Positions 7,779 through 14,805 are shown, counted from the first letter of the stretch. The stretch: 19,886 bases of DNA from JBBRFH01 sp038224615 (GCA_038224615.1 JBBRFH010000024.1:1-19886), one strand, 5' to 3'. Notes: generated from the letters alone by a model not told the origin. A program made the numbers and translations.

Positions 7779-9521
7779 CTACTTGGACGCGTAAGCGAAG
7801 AAGTTCACGTTGGCGCGGGTCGCGCCCGTGGCGACGGTGGCGCTGAGACTGAGGTTCTTCACCGGCAGGGTCGCCACCCAGCCTGTCGGCACGACCTGGC
7901 GGATGCGATACGTGCCGGCGGCGAGCTTGCTGAACGTGTACCTGCCGCTGGTGTTGGTAACGGCGCTCGGTTCGTTGCTGTCTTTCGTGCCGTCGTTGTC
8001 CAGATCGATCCACACGGTCCGGCCGGCGACCGCCTTTTCCCCGGTGCTCCACTTGCCGTCGTGATTGCTGTCGTTGACGACCGCGCCCGTAATCGTCGAA
8101 GTCCCCGCCGGCACCGTCGAGGGCGCTTTGTAGAAGCCCAGCACGCGGCTGATCGTGCTCCCGGCAATGATCGTCAGCGACGTCGGCTGCGTCGTCGCGC
8201 TGTAGCCGATCGGCGGCGCCGTGACGCGCGGCTTGTACGTGCCGATGGCCACGTTGCTGAACACCGCAATCCCGTCGCTCGCGGTGACGGTGCTGCGCTC
8301 GCCGGAGTCCTTCACGCCATCGTTGTCGACGTCCAGGTAGACCGTCAGCCCGCCGATCCCGTTCTCGCCGCTCTGCTGGGCACCGTCGCGATTGAGATCG
8401 CTGAATGTGCGGACCTCGATCGTCCCCGTCGTAGGGGGAGGCGGCGGAGGCGGGGCCGTTGTCAGCGGGGTCGTCCAGCCGGCGTAGTGGGTCGACGTGA
8501 TCGCATCGTACACCGCGTCCTGAAGCACCTGCTGCACGGTCGCGTTCTTGATCCGTGTCGTGCTCAAATACGCCGCCGTCGGCGCGACGCCGCGCGGGTC
8601 GATCCCGGTGATCGAACTGTAGAACGACAGCGCGATCACGTACGCGCCGAGGTCGCTCGACGGGTGCGACTGGTCGAGATAGAAATCCTTGATCGAACTG
8701 ACGCCCGTTCCCGCGAACTTGCCCGACTTGAGCGCCTGGTCGATGTTGTAGTAGGCCTCGCCCACCGGGATCAGCCGCACGTTCTGCATCGCTGCCGTCG
8801 TCGGGTTGGCATCCTGCGCGCCGCGCACCAGCGGCATCAACTGCTGGACGTACGAACGTGAGAAGAAGGCCAGGTTCGCGCTCGCGCCGGTATCGACGTA
8901 GTCGCGCCGCCACTCGGTCGAGTAGTCGAACGACAAACCCGTCGGGCTCATATCCTGGTTGACGTCGGTTCGCCGGGTCGTGCGGGAGTAGACGAACATC
9001 TGCCCCGCGCTGTTCGACGGCGCGAACGCCTCCAGGAACGCCTGGGTCATCGGCACGTTGGCGATGTTCTGCCCGGCCGGCGTTCCGATGGGAATGGCGG
9101 GGACGTCGTCGAGCAGCCGCTGGTCGGCCGGCTGCACCGTCAGGGCGTCCCACCCGTAGTTGAACGCGGTCGAGTAGTTGCCCCAGGGATTCGTCGTGCT
9201 GGGACGAGCGGGATCGACGCCGGAAGTCCCGATGGTGGTAGGGTCCAGGTCGTAGTTCTGCGCGATCGTGTAGCCCGACCCGGTCTGCCGGCCGAACGAC
9301 ACGCTGCCCCCCTCGCGGGCGAGCAGTTGCGGGAAGCCTGCGTAGTTCAGGCCGTCAGTCATGCTGTTGCCGATGACGAACACGCGCCGCGGCGCGACGA
9401 TATCGGCCGTCAGCGCCGTCGAGGCGGTCGCGAACATCCCGCCGGGACCGGAGGTGACGACGCCCGACGACAGCAGCCGACGCACTTCCAGTGGCTCTAA
9501 CACAATCTTATTCGATAGCAT
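7779..9521 (-). CDS. Exported SGNH-hydrolase-like protein with LEPR-type N-terminus and two SdrD/SpaA-like modules
   Basis: The protein has 580 residues. I chose the start at 9521 because GCAGGAG lies about 11 bases upstream and the N-terminus then begins MLSNKIVLEPLEVRRLLS, a variant of the LEPR-XLL motif that opens many exported planctomycete proteins; an earlier ATG at 9575 has no such support. Residues ~47-57 (VFVIGNSMTDG) match SGNH/GDSL block I with Ser53 as nucleophile, and DQSHPSS with Asp283 and His286 fits block V. The ~330-residue catalytic region is followed by a poly-proline linker (near residue 357). Two beta modules of ~100 residues follow, each carrying acidic loops of calcium-binding type (DLNRDG, DVDNDGVKD; DSNHDG, DLDNDGTKD), like SdrD B or SpaA repeats. 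It is likely a secreted or surface esterase, substrate unknown. The Gly and Asn of blocks II and III were not assigned. Confidence 0.8.
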   Translation of the reverse strand: MLSNKIVLEPLEVRRLLSSGVVTSGPGGMFATASTALTADIVAPRRVFVIGNSMTDGLNYAGFPQLLAREGGSVSFGRQTGSGYTIAQNYDLDPTTIGTSGVDPARPSTTNPWGNYSTAFNYGWDALTVQPADQRLLDDVPAIPIGTPAGQNIANVPMTQAFLEAFAPSNSAGQMFVYSRTTRRTDVNQDMSPTGLSFDYSTEWRRDYVDTGASANLAFFSRSYVQQLMPLVRGAQDANPTTAAMQNVRLIPVGEAYYNIDQALKSGKFAGTGVSSIKDFYLDQSHPSSDLGAYVIALSFYSSITGIDPRGVAPTAAYLSTTRIKNATVQQVLQDAVYDAITSTHYAGWTTPLTTAPPPPPPPTTGTIEVRTFSDLNRDGAQQSGENGIGGLTVYLDVDNDGVKDSGERSTVTASDGIAVFSNVAIGTYKPRVTAPPIGYSATTQPTSLTIIAGSTISRVLGFYKAPSTVPAGTSTITGAVVNDSNHDGKWSTGEKAVAGRTVWIDLDNDGTKDSNEPSAVTNTSGRYTFSKLAAGTYRIRQVVPTGWVATLPVKNLSLSATVATGATRANVNFFAYASK

Positions 9522-9793
9522 ACGACTCACGGCTCCTGCGGCAATTGTGACCGCGAAGCGGCGACGGCGATACAAATTTCTGGTGCGAGCCGTCCAAATT
9601 GCTCAGGTTGGCCCGGAAATCGACCGAACTCAATGGCACGCGGCACGCGGCGCGCGGCGCATTGGCCGCGGTTGCCTAACGACATCGGGCGCGGGAAGAT
9701 ATCTGTCGCGTGGCGTGCGGTGGAACTTTCACTTCAATGCCAAGGCGGTAAACTACGCCCGACCCGACAATCACGACCGTGGGAAACGCCCCT
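9522..9793. promoter_or_regulatory. Divergent intergenic region upstream of the SGNH and STAS genes
   Basis: These 272 bases separate two divergent genes and must hold both promoters. A clear ribosome binding site (GCAGGAG on the minus strand) serves the SGNH gene. I could not pick out convincing -35/-10 pairs. Positions 9635-9662 carry four imperfect 7-base GC-rich repeats (listed separately). Confidence 0.4.
9635..9662. repeat. Four tandem 7-base GC-rich repeats
   Basis: GGCACGC, GGCACGC, GGCGCGC and GGCGCAT follow one another without gaps, flanked by CAATG on the left and overlapping CATTG on the right. This is a short low-complexity tandem in the divergent promoter region. Function unknown. 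Confidence 0.5.
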
Positions 9794-10156
9794 ATGAAGA
9801 TCACGCTGGTTGGCATCGAGCGAGACGGATTCGTAAAACTGACGGCCGACGGGACCATCACCGCCGCCGACTTTTCTGCGGACGGCAAGAACCCCATCGA
9901 AGGCATCCTCGGCCCGGCGTGGGCGTCCTTTCGCGTGATCCTCGACCTCGGGCCTGTCAACTACGTCGATTCGAGCGCCATCGGCTGGCTTATCGGCACG
10001 CAAAAAACATTCCGCGAGAAGGCCGGTGCGTTCGCGGTCTACTCGATCCAACCCGCAGTGCGGCAGGTGTTCGACCTCCTGAAGGTCGGGCGCGTCGTGC
10101 CGCTTTGCGATAACGAACAGTCCGCGCGAGACGCGCTTGGTGGAGAGACAAAATGA
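9794..10156 (+). CDS. STAS-domain protein (anti-sigma-factor-antagonist type)
   Basis: The protein has 120 residues from the ATG at 9794; a GTG at 9779 would add five residues. It is essentially a single STAS domain: an N-terminal beta pair (ITLVGIERDGFVKLTADG), a central strand and turn RVILDLGPVNYVDSSAIGWL, and a C-terminal helix/strand ending RVVPLCDNE. The D59-S60-S61 turn before the AIG helix is where SpoIIAA/RsbV-type proteins are phosphorylated by an HPK-like anti-sigma kinase, so switching by serine phosphorylation is plausible. No kinase or sigma factor lies beside it. Its stop overlaps the start of the following ATPase (ATGA at 10153-10156), so the two are translationally coupled and probably work together. 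This pairing is more suggestive of control of a secretion/pilus motor than of a sigma factor. Confidence 0.85.
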   Translation: MKITLVGIERDGFVKLTADGTITAADFSADGKNPIEGILGPAWASFRVILDLGPVNYVDSSAIGWLIGTQKTFREKAGAFAVYSIQPAVRQVFDLLKVGRVVPLCDNEQSARDALGGETK

Positions 10157-11451
10157 GCATCGCAGGATCGCACACCACGGCCGCCGCCGTCGCCGCCTCG
10201 ATTGCCGCCGCCGGGGCCGTCACCGCCAACAATTCCAAGCCGCTGATGATCGACGTCAGCAAGCTGCCCCCCGAGAAAGCCATCGGCCGGCTCATCGACC
10301 ACGCCGTCGGCATGGGCGCCAGCGACGTCTTCATCCTTTCCAACGAGCAGCACGTCGTTGTCATGGTGCGCCATCTCGGCATCGTCATGCCGATCAGCGT
10401 CGTAGGCTCCGATGCCGGCAAGCGCACGCTCACCCATGTGCGCAACATGTCCGGCATGGACCTCAACGACCGCCGCCGACCTGCCGACGGACGCTGGATC
10501 TACAAAGGCGACGAAGGCGAGACCGTCGACCTGCGCATCAACACCATCCCCACGATGTACGGCGAGGACATGTCCATCCGCCTGCTCATCCGCAATCAGG
10601 CGCTGCTCAACCTCGAGCGCATGGGGATGGAGCCGCAGCAATTGCAGGCCTACCGCGGGCTGGTCAACGGTCCGAGCGGGCTCATCCTGATCACCGGGCC
10701 TACCGGCTCGGGCAAGACCAGCACTCTCTACGCCTCGTTGATGCACCTCAACGACGGCAAGAAGAAGATCAACACGATCGAGGACCCGATCGAGTACGCC
10801 GTCGACGGCCTGCGCCAGAGCCAGGTCAACCCGCATATCGAGATGACCTTCGCCGAGATGCTGCGCAGCGTGCTGCGGCAGAGCCCGGACGTGATCATGA
10901 TCGGCGAGATCCGCGACGAGGAGACCGCCAAGACCGCCGTCCACGCCGCCAACAGCGGCATCCTCGTCCTCGCCACCCTGCACGCGCCCACCGCCGCCGC
11001 CGGCATCCAGTCGATGCGGGCGTTGGGCGTCCCCAACCACTTTCTGTCGGTGGCGCTGCGCGGCATCATCAGCCAGCGCCTGCTCCGCACGCTCGACACC
11101 GACAGCCGCCTGGAGTTCGACATCTCCAGCGCTCCGGACACCTTCGAGGAAGTCCAGAAGTTCCTCGCCCCCGGCGAAGGCACCAAGTTGTTTGCCCCCA
11201 AGCCGGCGCCGAGCAACAACATGACCGGCTACACCGGCCGCACCGGCGTATTCGAGCTGATGGAGATGACCCGCGAAATCCGCGGCATGATCGCCGACGG
11301 CCGCACCGCCAAGGAGATCCGTGACAAGGCCATCGCCTCCGGCATGCTCGAGTTCCGCCACAGCGCCCTGCTCAAGGTCGCCCGCGGCCTCTCCTGCACC
11401 GAGGAAGTCTTCCGCGTCATCCCCACTGAAGTCCTGCTCCTGGACGATTAA
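10153..11451 (+). CDS. PilB/GspE-type secretion or pilus assembly ATPase
   Basis: The protein has 432 residues, with its start ATG overlapping the STAS stop and GGAGAG upstream. After an Ala-rich segment (1-30) comes the N2 domain with the 'ASDVFIL' strand typical of GspE/PilB/PilT (about residues 50-165). The ATPase core follows, with Walker A GPTGSGKT at 182-189, an Asp-box NTIEDPIEY, Walker B VIMIGEIRD at 247-255, and a His-box TLHA (His277). These mark a hexameric motor of the type II secretion/type IV pilus superfamily acting at the inner face of the membrane. It lacks the GspE N1 domain. The tetracysteine zinc motif that PilB and GspE carry before the GYxGRxGVFEL segment is replaced by a Cys-free stretch (about 318-355). 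Whether it drives extension, retraction or secretion cannot be decided, as no pilin, platform or secretin gene is nearby. Confidence 0.9.
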   Translation: MSIAGSHTTAAAVAASIAAAGAVTANNSKPLMIDVSKLPPEKAIGRLIDHAVGMGASDVFILSNEQHVVVMVRHLGIVMPISVVGSDAGKRTLTHVRNMSGMDLNDRRRPADGRWIYKGDEGETVDLRINTIPTMYGEDMSIRLLIRNQALLNLERMGMEPQQLQAYRGLVNGPSGLILITGPTGSGKTSTLYASLMHLNDGKKKINTIEDPIEYAVDGLRQSQVNPHIEMTFAEMLRSVLRQSPDVIMIGEIRDEETAKTAVHAANSGILVLATLHAPTAAAGIQSMRALGVPNHFLSVALRGIISQRLLRTLDTDSRLEFDISSAPDTFEEVQKFLAPGEGTKLFAPKPAPSNNMTGYTGRTGVFELMEMTREIRGMIADGRTAKEIRDKAIASGMLEFRHSALLKVARGLSCTEEVFRVIPTEVLLLDD

Positions 11452-11462
11452 GAGAAGATTTC

Positions 11463-11536
11463 AGAACCGCCGATGACGCAGATTGCGCAGATGAACCGCA
11501 TCGGGAATCTGCGTCATCTACGTCAACTGCGGTTCT
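11463..11536. repeat. Long imperfect palindrome (~30-bp arms)
   Basis: The left arm (11463-11492, AGAACCGC...GCAGAT) and right arm (11507-11536, ATCTGCG...GCGGTTCT) pair over about 30 bases with a few mismatches and one bulge, leaving a 14-base loop. Both arms contain internal repeats of the type GACGCAGAT/GCGCAGAT. It lies 11 bases after the ATPase stop, is followed by a (CT)n run, and could act as a terminator as well as being an interspersed repeat. It looks like a mobile or dispersed palindromic element rather than a gene-specific structure. Confidence 0.75.
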
Positions 11537-11550
11537 CTCTCTCTCTCTCC
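11534..11550. repeat. CT dinucleotide run
   Basis: About eight TC units in a row directly follow the palindrome. It is a simple-sequence tract that could vary in length by slippage. No gene frame depends on it. Confidence 0.7.
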
Positions 11551-11591
11551 AATTCTGAAATAGCCTGTAACGCGAATTGGAGGTGTCAGCG

Positions 11592-11948
11592 CTACTTCGT
11601 CGTCCATACCGCCGGCGGCGTGATTTCATCCGCCGGGCGGTTGGGTTGCTTGGCGGGGGGCTTTTCGCTGATGATCTGGACGGTCATGTCGTGGTCGCAC
11701 TCGATCTGGCAGCTTAATCGCACGCCGCTGTTGAGATTGATTTTCGAGACCGTCAGCAGGTCTTTTTCCGCCTGCGTGATACGGGTGGGTTCGCCTGCGA
11801 CAAATTGCACGCGACACGTCGTACACCGGGCGTGTCCGCCGCAGGAAAAATGCTGATTGGCCTTGGCGTCGTCCAGCAGGGCGTTGATAAGACGTTTGCC
11901 TTGCGGGACTTCAAAAGTGCCGATGGATTCCACGGTGAGGTTTGGCAT
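11592..11948 (-). CDS. [2Fe-2S] ferredoxin
   Basis: The protein has 118 residues from the ATG at 11948; upstream in-frame sequence to 12032 would run into the divergent gene and has poor composition. The fold is the beta-grasp ferredoxin: an N-terminal strand (NLTVESIGTFEVPQGKRL), a helix, then the cluster ligands Cys36, Cys42, Cys45 (SCGGHARCTTC, spacing x5-x2) and Cys80 (RLSCQ). The CGGHxRCxTC form is that of the soluble electron carriers related to adrenodoxin and to Na+-NQR subunit F-type domains. The last ~20 residues are a proline-rich tail beyond the domain. It should carry single electrons between a reductase and an oxygenase or similar partner, none of which is in the window. Divergent from the next gene across 73 bases. 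Confidence 0.9.
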   Translation of the reverse strand: MPNLTVESIGTFEVPQGKRLINALLDDAKANQHFSCGGHARCTTCRVQFVAGEPTRITQAEKDLLTVSKINLNSGVRLSCQIECDHDMTVQIISEKPPAKQPNRPADEITPPAVWTTK

Positions 11949-12021
11949 TCCCTTAGGGTAGCAGCGACTGGCGGCATCGGCTACAACACTGGTGCCCTTC
12001 AACCCGTGGCGCAGACAGAGT
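11949..12021. promoter_or_regulatory. Divergent promoter region, ferredoxin / oxidoreductase
   Basis: These 73 bases between two divergent start codons must contain both promoters unless the transcripts overlap. I see no convincing consensus boxes or strong ribosome binding sites. AAGGGA directly abuts the ferredoxin start. Confidence 0.35.
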
Positions 12022-13128
12022 ATGTCATCCAATCAAAGACTTCGTTTCGGAATCGTCGGCTGTGGTTCAATCGGCCCGACGCACGCTGGGGCCCTCAAGC
12101 AGTTGGCCGACGACGCAGAGCTTATCGCCGTCGCTGATCTGGTGCCCGAGCGGGCGCAGAAGGTCGCCAAGCAGTTTGACGTAGGCACGATCTACGCCAG
12201 CGCCGATCAGATGATCGCCGACAAAGGCGTCGATGTCGTGATTTTTGCGACGCCGTCCGGCATGCATGCCGATCAGGCTGCCCGTGCGATGCGCGCCGGC
12301 AAGCACGTCATCGTCGAAAAGCCCATGGACGTCAGCCTCGCCGCCTGCGATCGCATGATCGCCGCCGAGAAGGAGACGGGGAAGAAGCTGGCGATCATCA
12401 GCCAGCACCGCTGGGATCACGCCAGCATCTTCGTCAAGGACGCCATCGACTCGGGCAAACTCGGCAAGCTGATCCTCATCGAGATGAGCGTCAAGTGGTG
12501 GCGCACCCAGCAGTATTATGACTCCGGCGACTGGCGCGGCACCTGGCAATACGACGGCGGCGGGGCGCTGATGAACCAGGGCGTTCATACCGTCGACCTG
12601 ATGCAGTGGCTGGGCGGCCCGGTCGAAAGCCTCTACGCCCGCACCGCGACGGGTGGTCACGAGCGGATCGAAGTCGAGGACATCGCCGTCGCGACATTGA
12701 AGTTTAAGAACGGCGCGATCGGCACGCTGACCGCGACCACCGCCGCCTACAACGGCCAGCCGGCACGGATTGATATTTACGGCACCGAGGGATCGGCGAT
12801 CATTGAAGGCGATCGCCTCAAGCTCTTCCGCCTCAAGGACGGCACCGAGGTGACCGCCGAGGACGTCAGCTGCCACGCCCTCAGCGTCGCCCAAGGCGGC
12901 ACCGCCAGCGTCAAGGACGAGACCGCCACCCGCCTTACCACCAGCGCCGAAAAAGACCCCGGCGCCGTCTGGGGCGACGCCCACCGCGAGCAACTCCGCG
13001 ACTTCATCCACGCGGTCCGCACCGACGGCCGCCCGCTGATCCACGGCGTCGAAGGCCGCAAGCCCCTGGAGGTCATCCTCGGCGTCTACGAGAGCGCCAA
13101 GACGGGCCGCGAAGTGAAGCTCGGCTGA
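12022..13128 (+). CDS. Gfo/Idh/MocA family NAD(P)-dependent oxidoreductase
   Basis: The protein has 368 residues from the ATG at 12022; ten extra residues to 11992 are unlikely. The N-terminal Rossmann domain shows the dinucleotide motif GCGSIG at residues 13-18, and the family signature EKP at 99-101 (HVIVEKPMDVSLAACDRMI), whose lysine contacts cofactor and substrate. The C-terminal alpha/beta domain includes the MNQGVHTVDLMQWLGG motif, with the histidine typical of the active site, and a long beta sheet (GTLTATTAAYNGQPARIDIYG). Members oxidise or epimerise sugars, inositols and amino sugars. There is no adjacent sugar gene to fix the substrate. The length is usual for the family. There is no signal peptide, so it is cytoplasmic. 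Confidence 0.93.
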   Translation: MSSNQRLRFGIVGCGSIGPTHAGALKQLADDAELIAVADLVPERAQKVAKQFDVGTIYASADQMIADKGVDVVIFATPSGMHADQAARAMRAGKHVIVEKPMDVSLAACDRMIAAEKETGKKLAIISQHRWDHASIFVKDAIDSGKLGKLILIEMSVKWWRTQQYYDSGDWRGTWQYDGGGALMNQGVHTVDLMQWLGGPVESLYARTATGGHERIEVEDIAVATLKFKNGAIGTLTATTAAYNGQPARIDIYGTEGSAIIEGDRLKLFRLKDGTEVTAEDVSCHALSVAQGGTASVKDETATRLTTSAEKDPGAVWGDAHREQLRDFIHAVRTDGRPLIHGVEGRKPLEVILGVYESAKTGREVKLG

Positions 13129-13154
13129 GGAGATATCAGGGCGTCTAATAATGC

Positions 13155-13185
13155 TTGACTTACCCTTTTTGTATTCACATAATGT
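13155..13185 (+). promoter_or_regulatory. Likely promoter of the toxin-antitoxin operon
   Basis: A TTGACT -35 box (13155-13160) and a TAATGT -10-like box (13180-13185) are separated by 19 bases, on the long side but within range. The -10 box lies within a palindrome and only 7 bases ahead of the toxin GTG, so the transcript would be leaderless or nearly so. Confidence 0.5.
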
Positions 13186-13188
13186 GAA
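13174..13188. promoter_or_regulatory. Operator palindrome for HigA-type autorepression
   Basis: TTCACATAATGTGAA is a perfect palindrome with 7-base arms around a central A. It covers the putative -10 box and ends 3 bases before the toxin start. HTH antitoxins of the HigA family repress their own operon by binding such sites, so this is the natural binding site for the antitoxin encoded at 13522. The palindrome is seen; the binding is inferred. Confidence 0.65.
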
Positions 13189-13191
13189 GTC

Positions 13192-13512
13192 GTGAACGTC
13201 ATCAGCCGACCGAAGCTAAGGACGTTCTATCAATCGAAACCCGCCTACGCCAAGCACGCCAAGGCGTTTGAGAGTTGGTACAAGATCGCTCGCAAGGCGG
13301 AATGGAACGCGTTCGCAGACGCCAAAGCGTCACTTGGGCAGACGGACGTCGCCACCAATACGCGATCGGGCGCGACGGTCACGATCTTTGACATCGGCGG
13401 GAACAAGTACCGGATTGCCACGCTGATCGATTACGCGCGGCAGACGGTGCTGATCACACATGTGATGACGCACGCCGAGTGCGACCAGAGCAAGTGGAAG
13501 CGGGAGATCTGA
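13192..13512 (+). CDS. higB: HigB-type toxin, mRNA interferase
   Basis: The protein has 106 residues from a GTG; no in-frame ATG is available nearby. It begins MNVISRPKLRTFYQSKP and has the RelE-like/HigB fold seen in the family: an N-terminal helix pair (residues ~15-45), a beta sheet with TVFDIGGNKYRI-type strands (VTIFDIGGNKYRIATLIDY), and a C-terminal ITHVMTHAECDQ-type strand with the conserved His and nearby Lys. Members cleave mRNA on the ribosome. The start of the antitoxin gene lies 9 bases downstream. Toxin-first order is typical of higBA. The call rests on family resemblance; activity is not shown. Confidence 0.88.
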   Translation: MNVISRPKLRTFYQSKPAYAKHAKAFESWYKIARKAEWNAFADAKASLGQTDVATNTRSGATVTIFDIGGNKYRIATLIDYARQTVLITHVMTHAECDQSKWKREI

Positions 13513-13521
13513 AAGGTACCC

Positions 13522-13941
13522 ATGGCAGTAACCCCCGTTCGCAACAGCCGCATCCGTGACGACTACCTCGACCTCGTGAAGCGGTTCCCGCTGCGACCGC
13601 TGAAAGACGATAACGAACACGCCGAAGCCGTTGAGATCGTCCAGGAACTTTTGACCCGCAAACTGACGTCCGGCGAGGGGCAGTATCTGGACGGACTGAT
13701 TGTCTTCGTGACCAAATACGAAGACGAGCTCCCCGCGATCGACACCGACACGGTGACGCCGCAGGAGGCGCTGCGGTTTCTGATGGAATCAAACGGCCTG
13801 AGCCAGGCACAGATCGCCCGAATCGCCGGCGCGAGCGTGTCGGCGGTATCGATGTTCCTGAGTGGCACCCGAGGCCTCTCAAAGCCGGCGATCAAGGCCC
13901 TCGCCGAGCGGTTCAAGGTATCGGCTGACGTGTTTTTTTAG
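13522..13941 (+). CDS. higA: HigA-type HTH antitoxin
   Basis: The protein has 139 residues. The ATG has GAAAGG about 6 bases upstream. The N-terminal ~85 residues are helical (RNSRIRDDYLDLVKRFPLRP, EAVEIVQELLTRKL) and would contact the toxin. A helix-turn-helix of Xre type lies at about residues 93-120 (LSQAQIARIAGASVSAVSMF), and the protein ends at VSADVFF. It should neutralise the preceding toxin and repress the operon through the palindrome at 13174. The pair is compact and self-contained, as usual for mobile type II toxin-antitoxin modules, and it sits next to repeat-rich non-coding DNA. Confidence 0.9.
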   Translation: MAVTPVRNSRIRDDYLDLVKRFPLRPLKDDNEHAEAVEIVQELLTRKLTSGEGQYLDGLIVFVTKYEDELPAIDTDTVTPQEALRFLMESNGLSQAQIARIAGASVSAVSMFLSGTRGLSKPAIKALAERFKVSADVFF

Positions 13942-14024
13942 CGAATGCCATTTCCGACAACCGCGCGTCGGAAGGCCGCGCGCGGGGAAGATCAGATTGG
14001 TCGCGAAGATTGCGAAGTCCGTAG

Positions 14025-14042
14025 GGCACGCTATTGCGTGCC
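14025..14042. repeat. Perfect 7-bp hairpin GGCACGC-TATT-GCGTGCC
   Basis: A perfect inverted repeat with a 4-base loop, preceded by GTAG. The form GTAGGGCACGC...GCGTGCC suggests a dispersed repetitive element. No T tract follows, so it is not an obvious terminator. Confidence 0.6.
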
Positions 14043-14196
14043 GCTCCGTGCGGGGATCATCGCTGTGCTGAGGGGCGGGATCTCGAACGACGTCGGCGCC
14101 ACCGGCCGGCGTACGCGCAGACCGTTGCGGTGCGATGACGCGAGCGGGCACCGGTCTCGGAGTACCGCGACCGGTGGCACCGGATCAGCAGGTAGG

Positions 14197-14249
14197 GCGG
14201 GATGAAATCCCGACGTCGTTTTGCGTCGGGCGGCGGGATTTCATCCCGC
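14197..14249. repeat. Nested palindromes: GCGGGATGAAATCCCG pair
   Basis: A 16-base arm (14197-14212) is exactly inverted at 14234-14249. Each arm is itself a small hairpin (GGGAT-GAA-ATCCC). Between them, CCCGACG (14209-14215) can pair with CGTCGGG (14224-14230). The unit therefore can fold as two small hairpins or one long one, like a REP/BIME-type element. Confidence 0.7.
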
Positions 14250-14472
14250 GTTACGTTCCGCCTGCACAGTCTGATAGGGTCCGCAGGTCCGCGTCGCTGA
14301 AGCGCGACGGCCGGGCGGGTGGGACAAAATCGCACTGTTTTTCCGCCGACTTTTGCGATCGACGGCGGTAGAAAGGGGGAGATTCGTAGCGCGGGACGGC
14401 GCCGATCGGCGACGCCCTCCGCAGGCTCATTGGCATGTGAATAACGCGGCCATGCAAAGCCGAGTACCCGTA

Positions 14473-14490
14473 CATCCGGATGAACGGATG
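14473..14490. repeat. Small hairpin CATCCG-GATGAA-CGGATG
   Basis: A 6-base perfect inverted repeat with a 6-base spacer in the non-coding island. It is short and could be chance. Confidence 0.35.
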
Positions 14491-14546
14491 GAAAGTGCCA
14501 GAGTGACGCACTGGCCGTGGTAAGCCCGGCGGTTTGGGTGGGGATT

Positions 14547-14580
14547 GGGTTTGCTCAAGTGAATTTGAACAAACAAACCC
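14547..14580. repeat. Inverted repeat GGGTTTG ... CAAACCC with inner TCAA/TTGA
   Basis: Seven-base arms 20 bases apart enclose a second inverted pair (TCAA/TTGA) around GTGAAT, giving a nested hairpin. It is followed closely by a TGCCA-AAA-TGGCA hairpin (14584-14596). The local base composition is more AT-rich than the surrounding genes. Confidence 0.45.
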
Positions 14581-14700
14581 ACTTGCCAAAATGGCAGTCG
14601 TCGACGTTGGACCGGGTCTTTTCGGGGTCATGCCCGATAGTCAGGCGACCGTGCAAAGCACAGGTCTGCAAGTACGCCCGCGCGGGGCACCAAGCACGCG

Positions 14701-14805
14701 AATGACCAATGACAAAATTCAAATGACAAATGAATGCGCGGAAGTTCGCTCGTTCATCATTCAAATTTTGTCATTGGTCATTTGTCATTGGTCATTGGTC
14801 ATTGC
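14701..14805. repeat. Large near-palindrome built of TCATTGG-type heptads
   Basis: The right side is a 7-base tandem: TCATTGG, TCATTTG, TCATTGG, TCATTGG, TCATTGC (14771-14805). The left side (14701-14735) carries the complementary AATGACC/AATGACA units. AATGACCAATGACAAAATT on the left is matched exactly by its inverse on the right. The centre (CGCGGAAGTTCGCTCG) also pairs partly. Weak open frames here arise from the repeat itself. It looks like a dispersed element rather than a gene. Confidence 0.75.

Noticed and set aside
7387..9153. A 588-residue minus-strand frame and a 376-residue plus-strand frame (7731-8861) over the SGNH gene
   Set aside because: Both are shadows in GC-rich DNA: arginine- and glycine-rich, no recognisable domain, and they overlap a protein with clear SGNH and Sdr-like motifs.
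14251..14764. Several small frames in the non-coding island, for example 14251-14631 and 14555-14764 on the minus strand
   Set aside because: They are made of palindromic repeat sequence, overlap each other on both strands and lack G/C-rich third positions.
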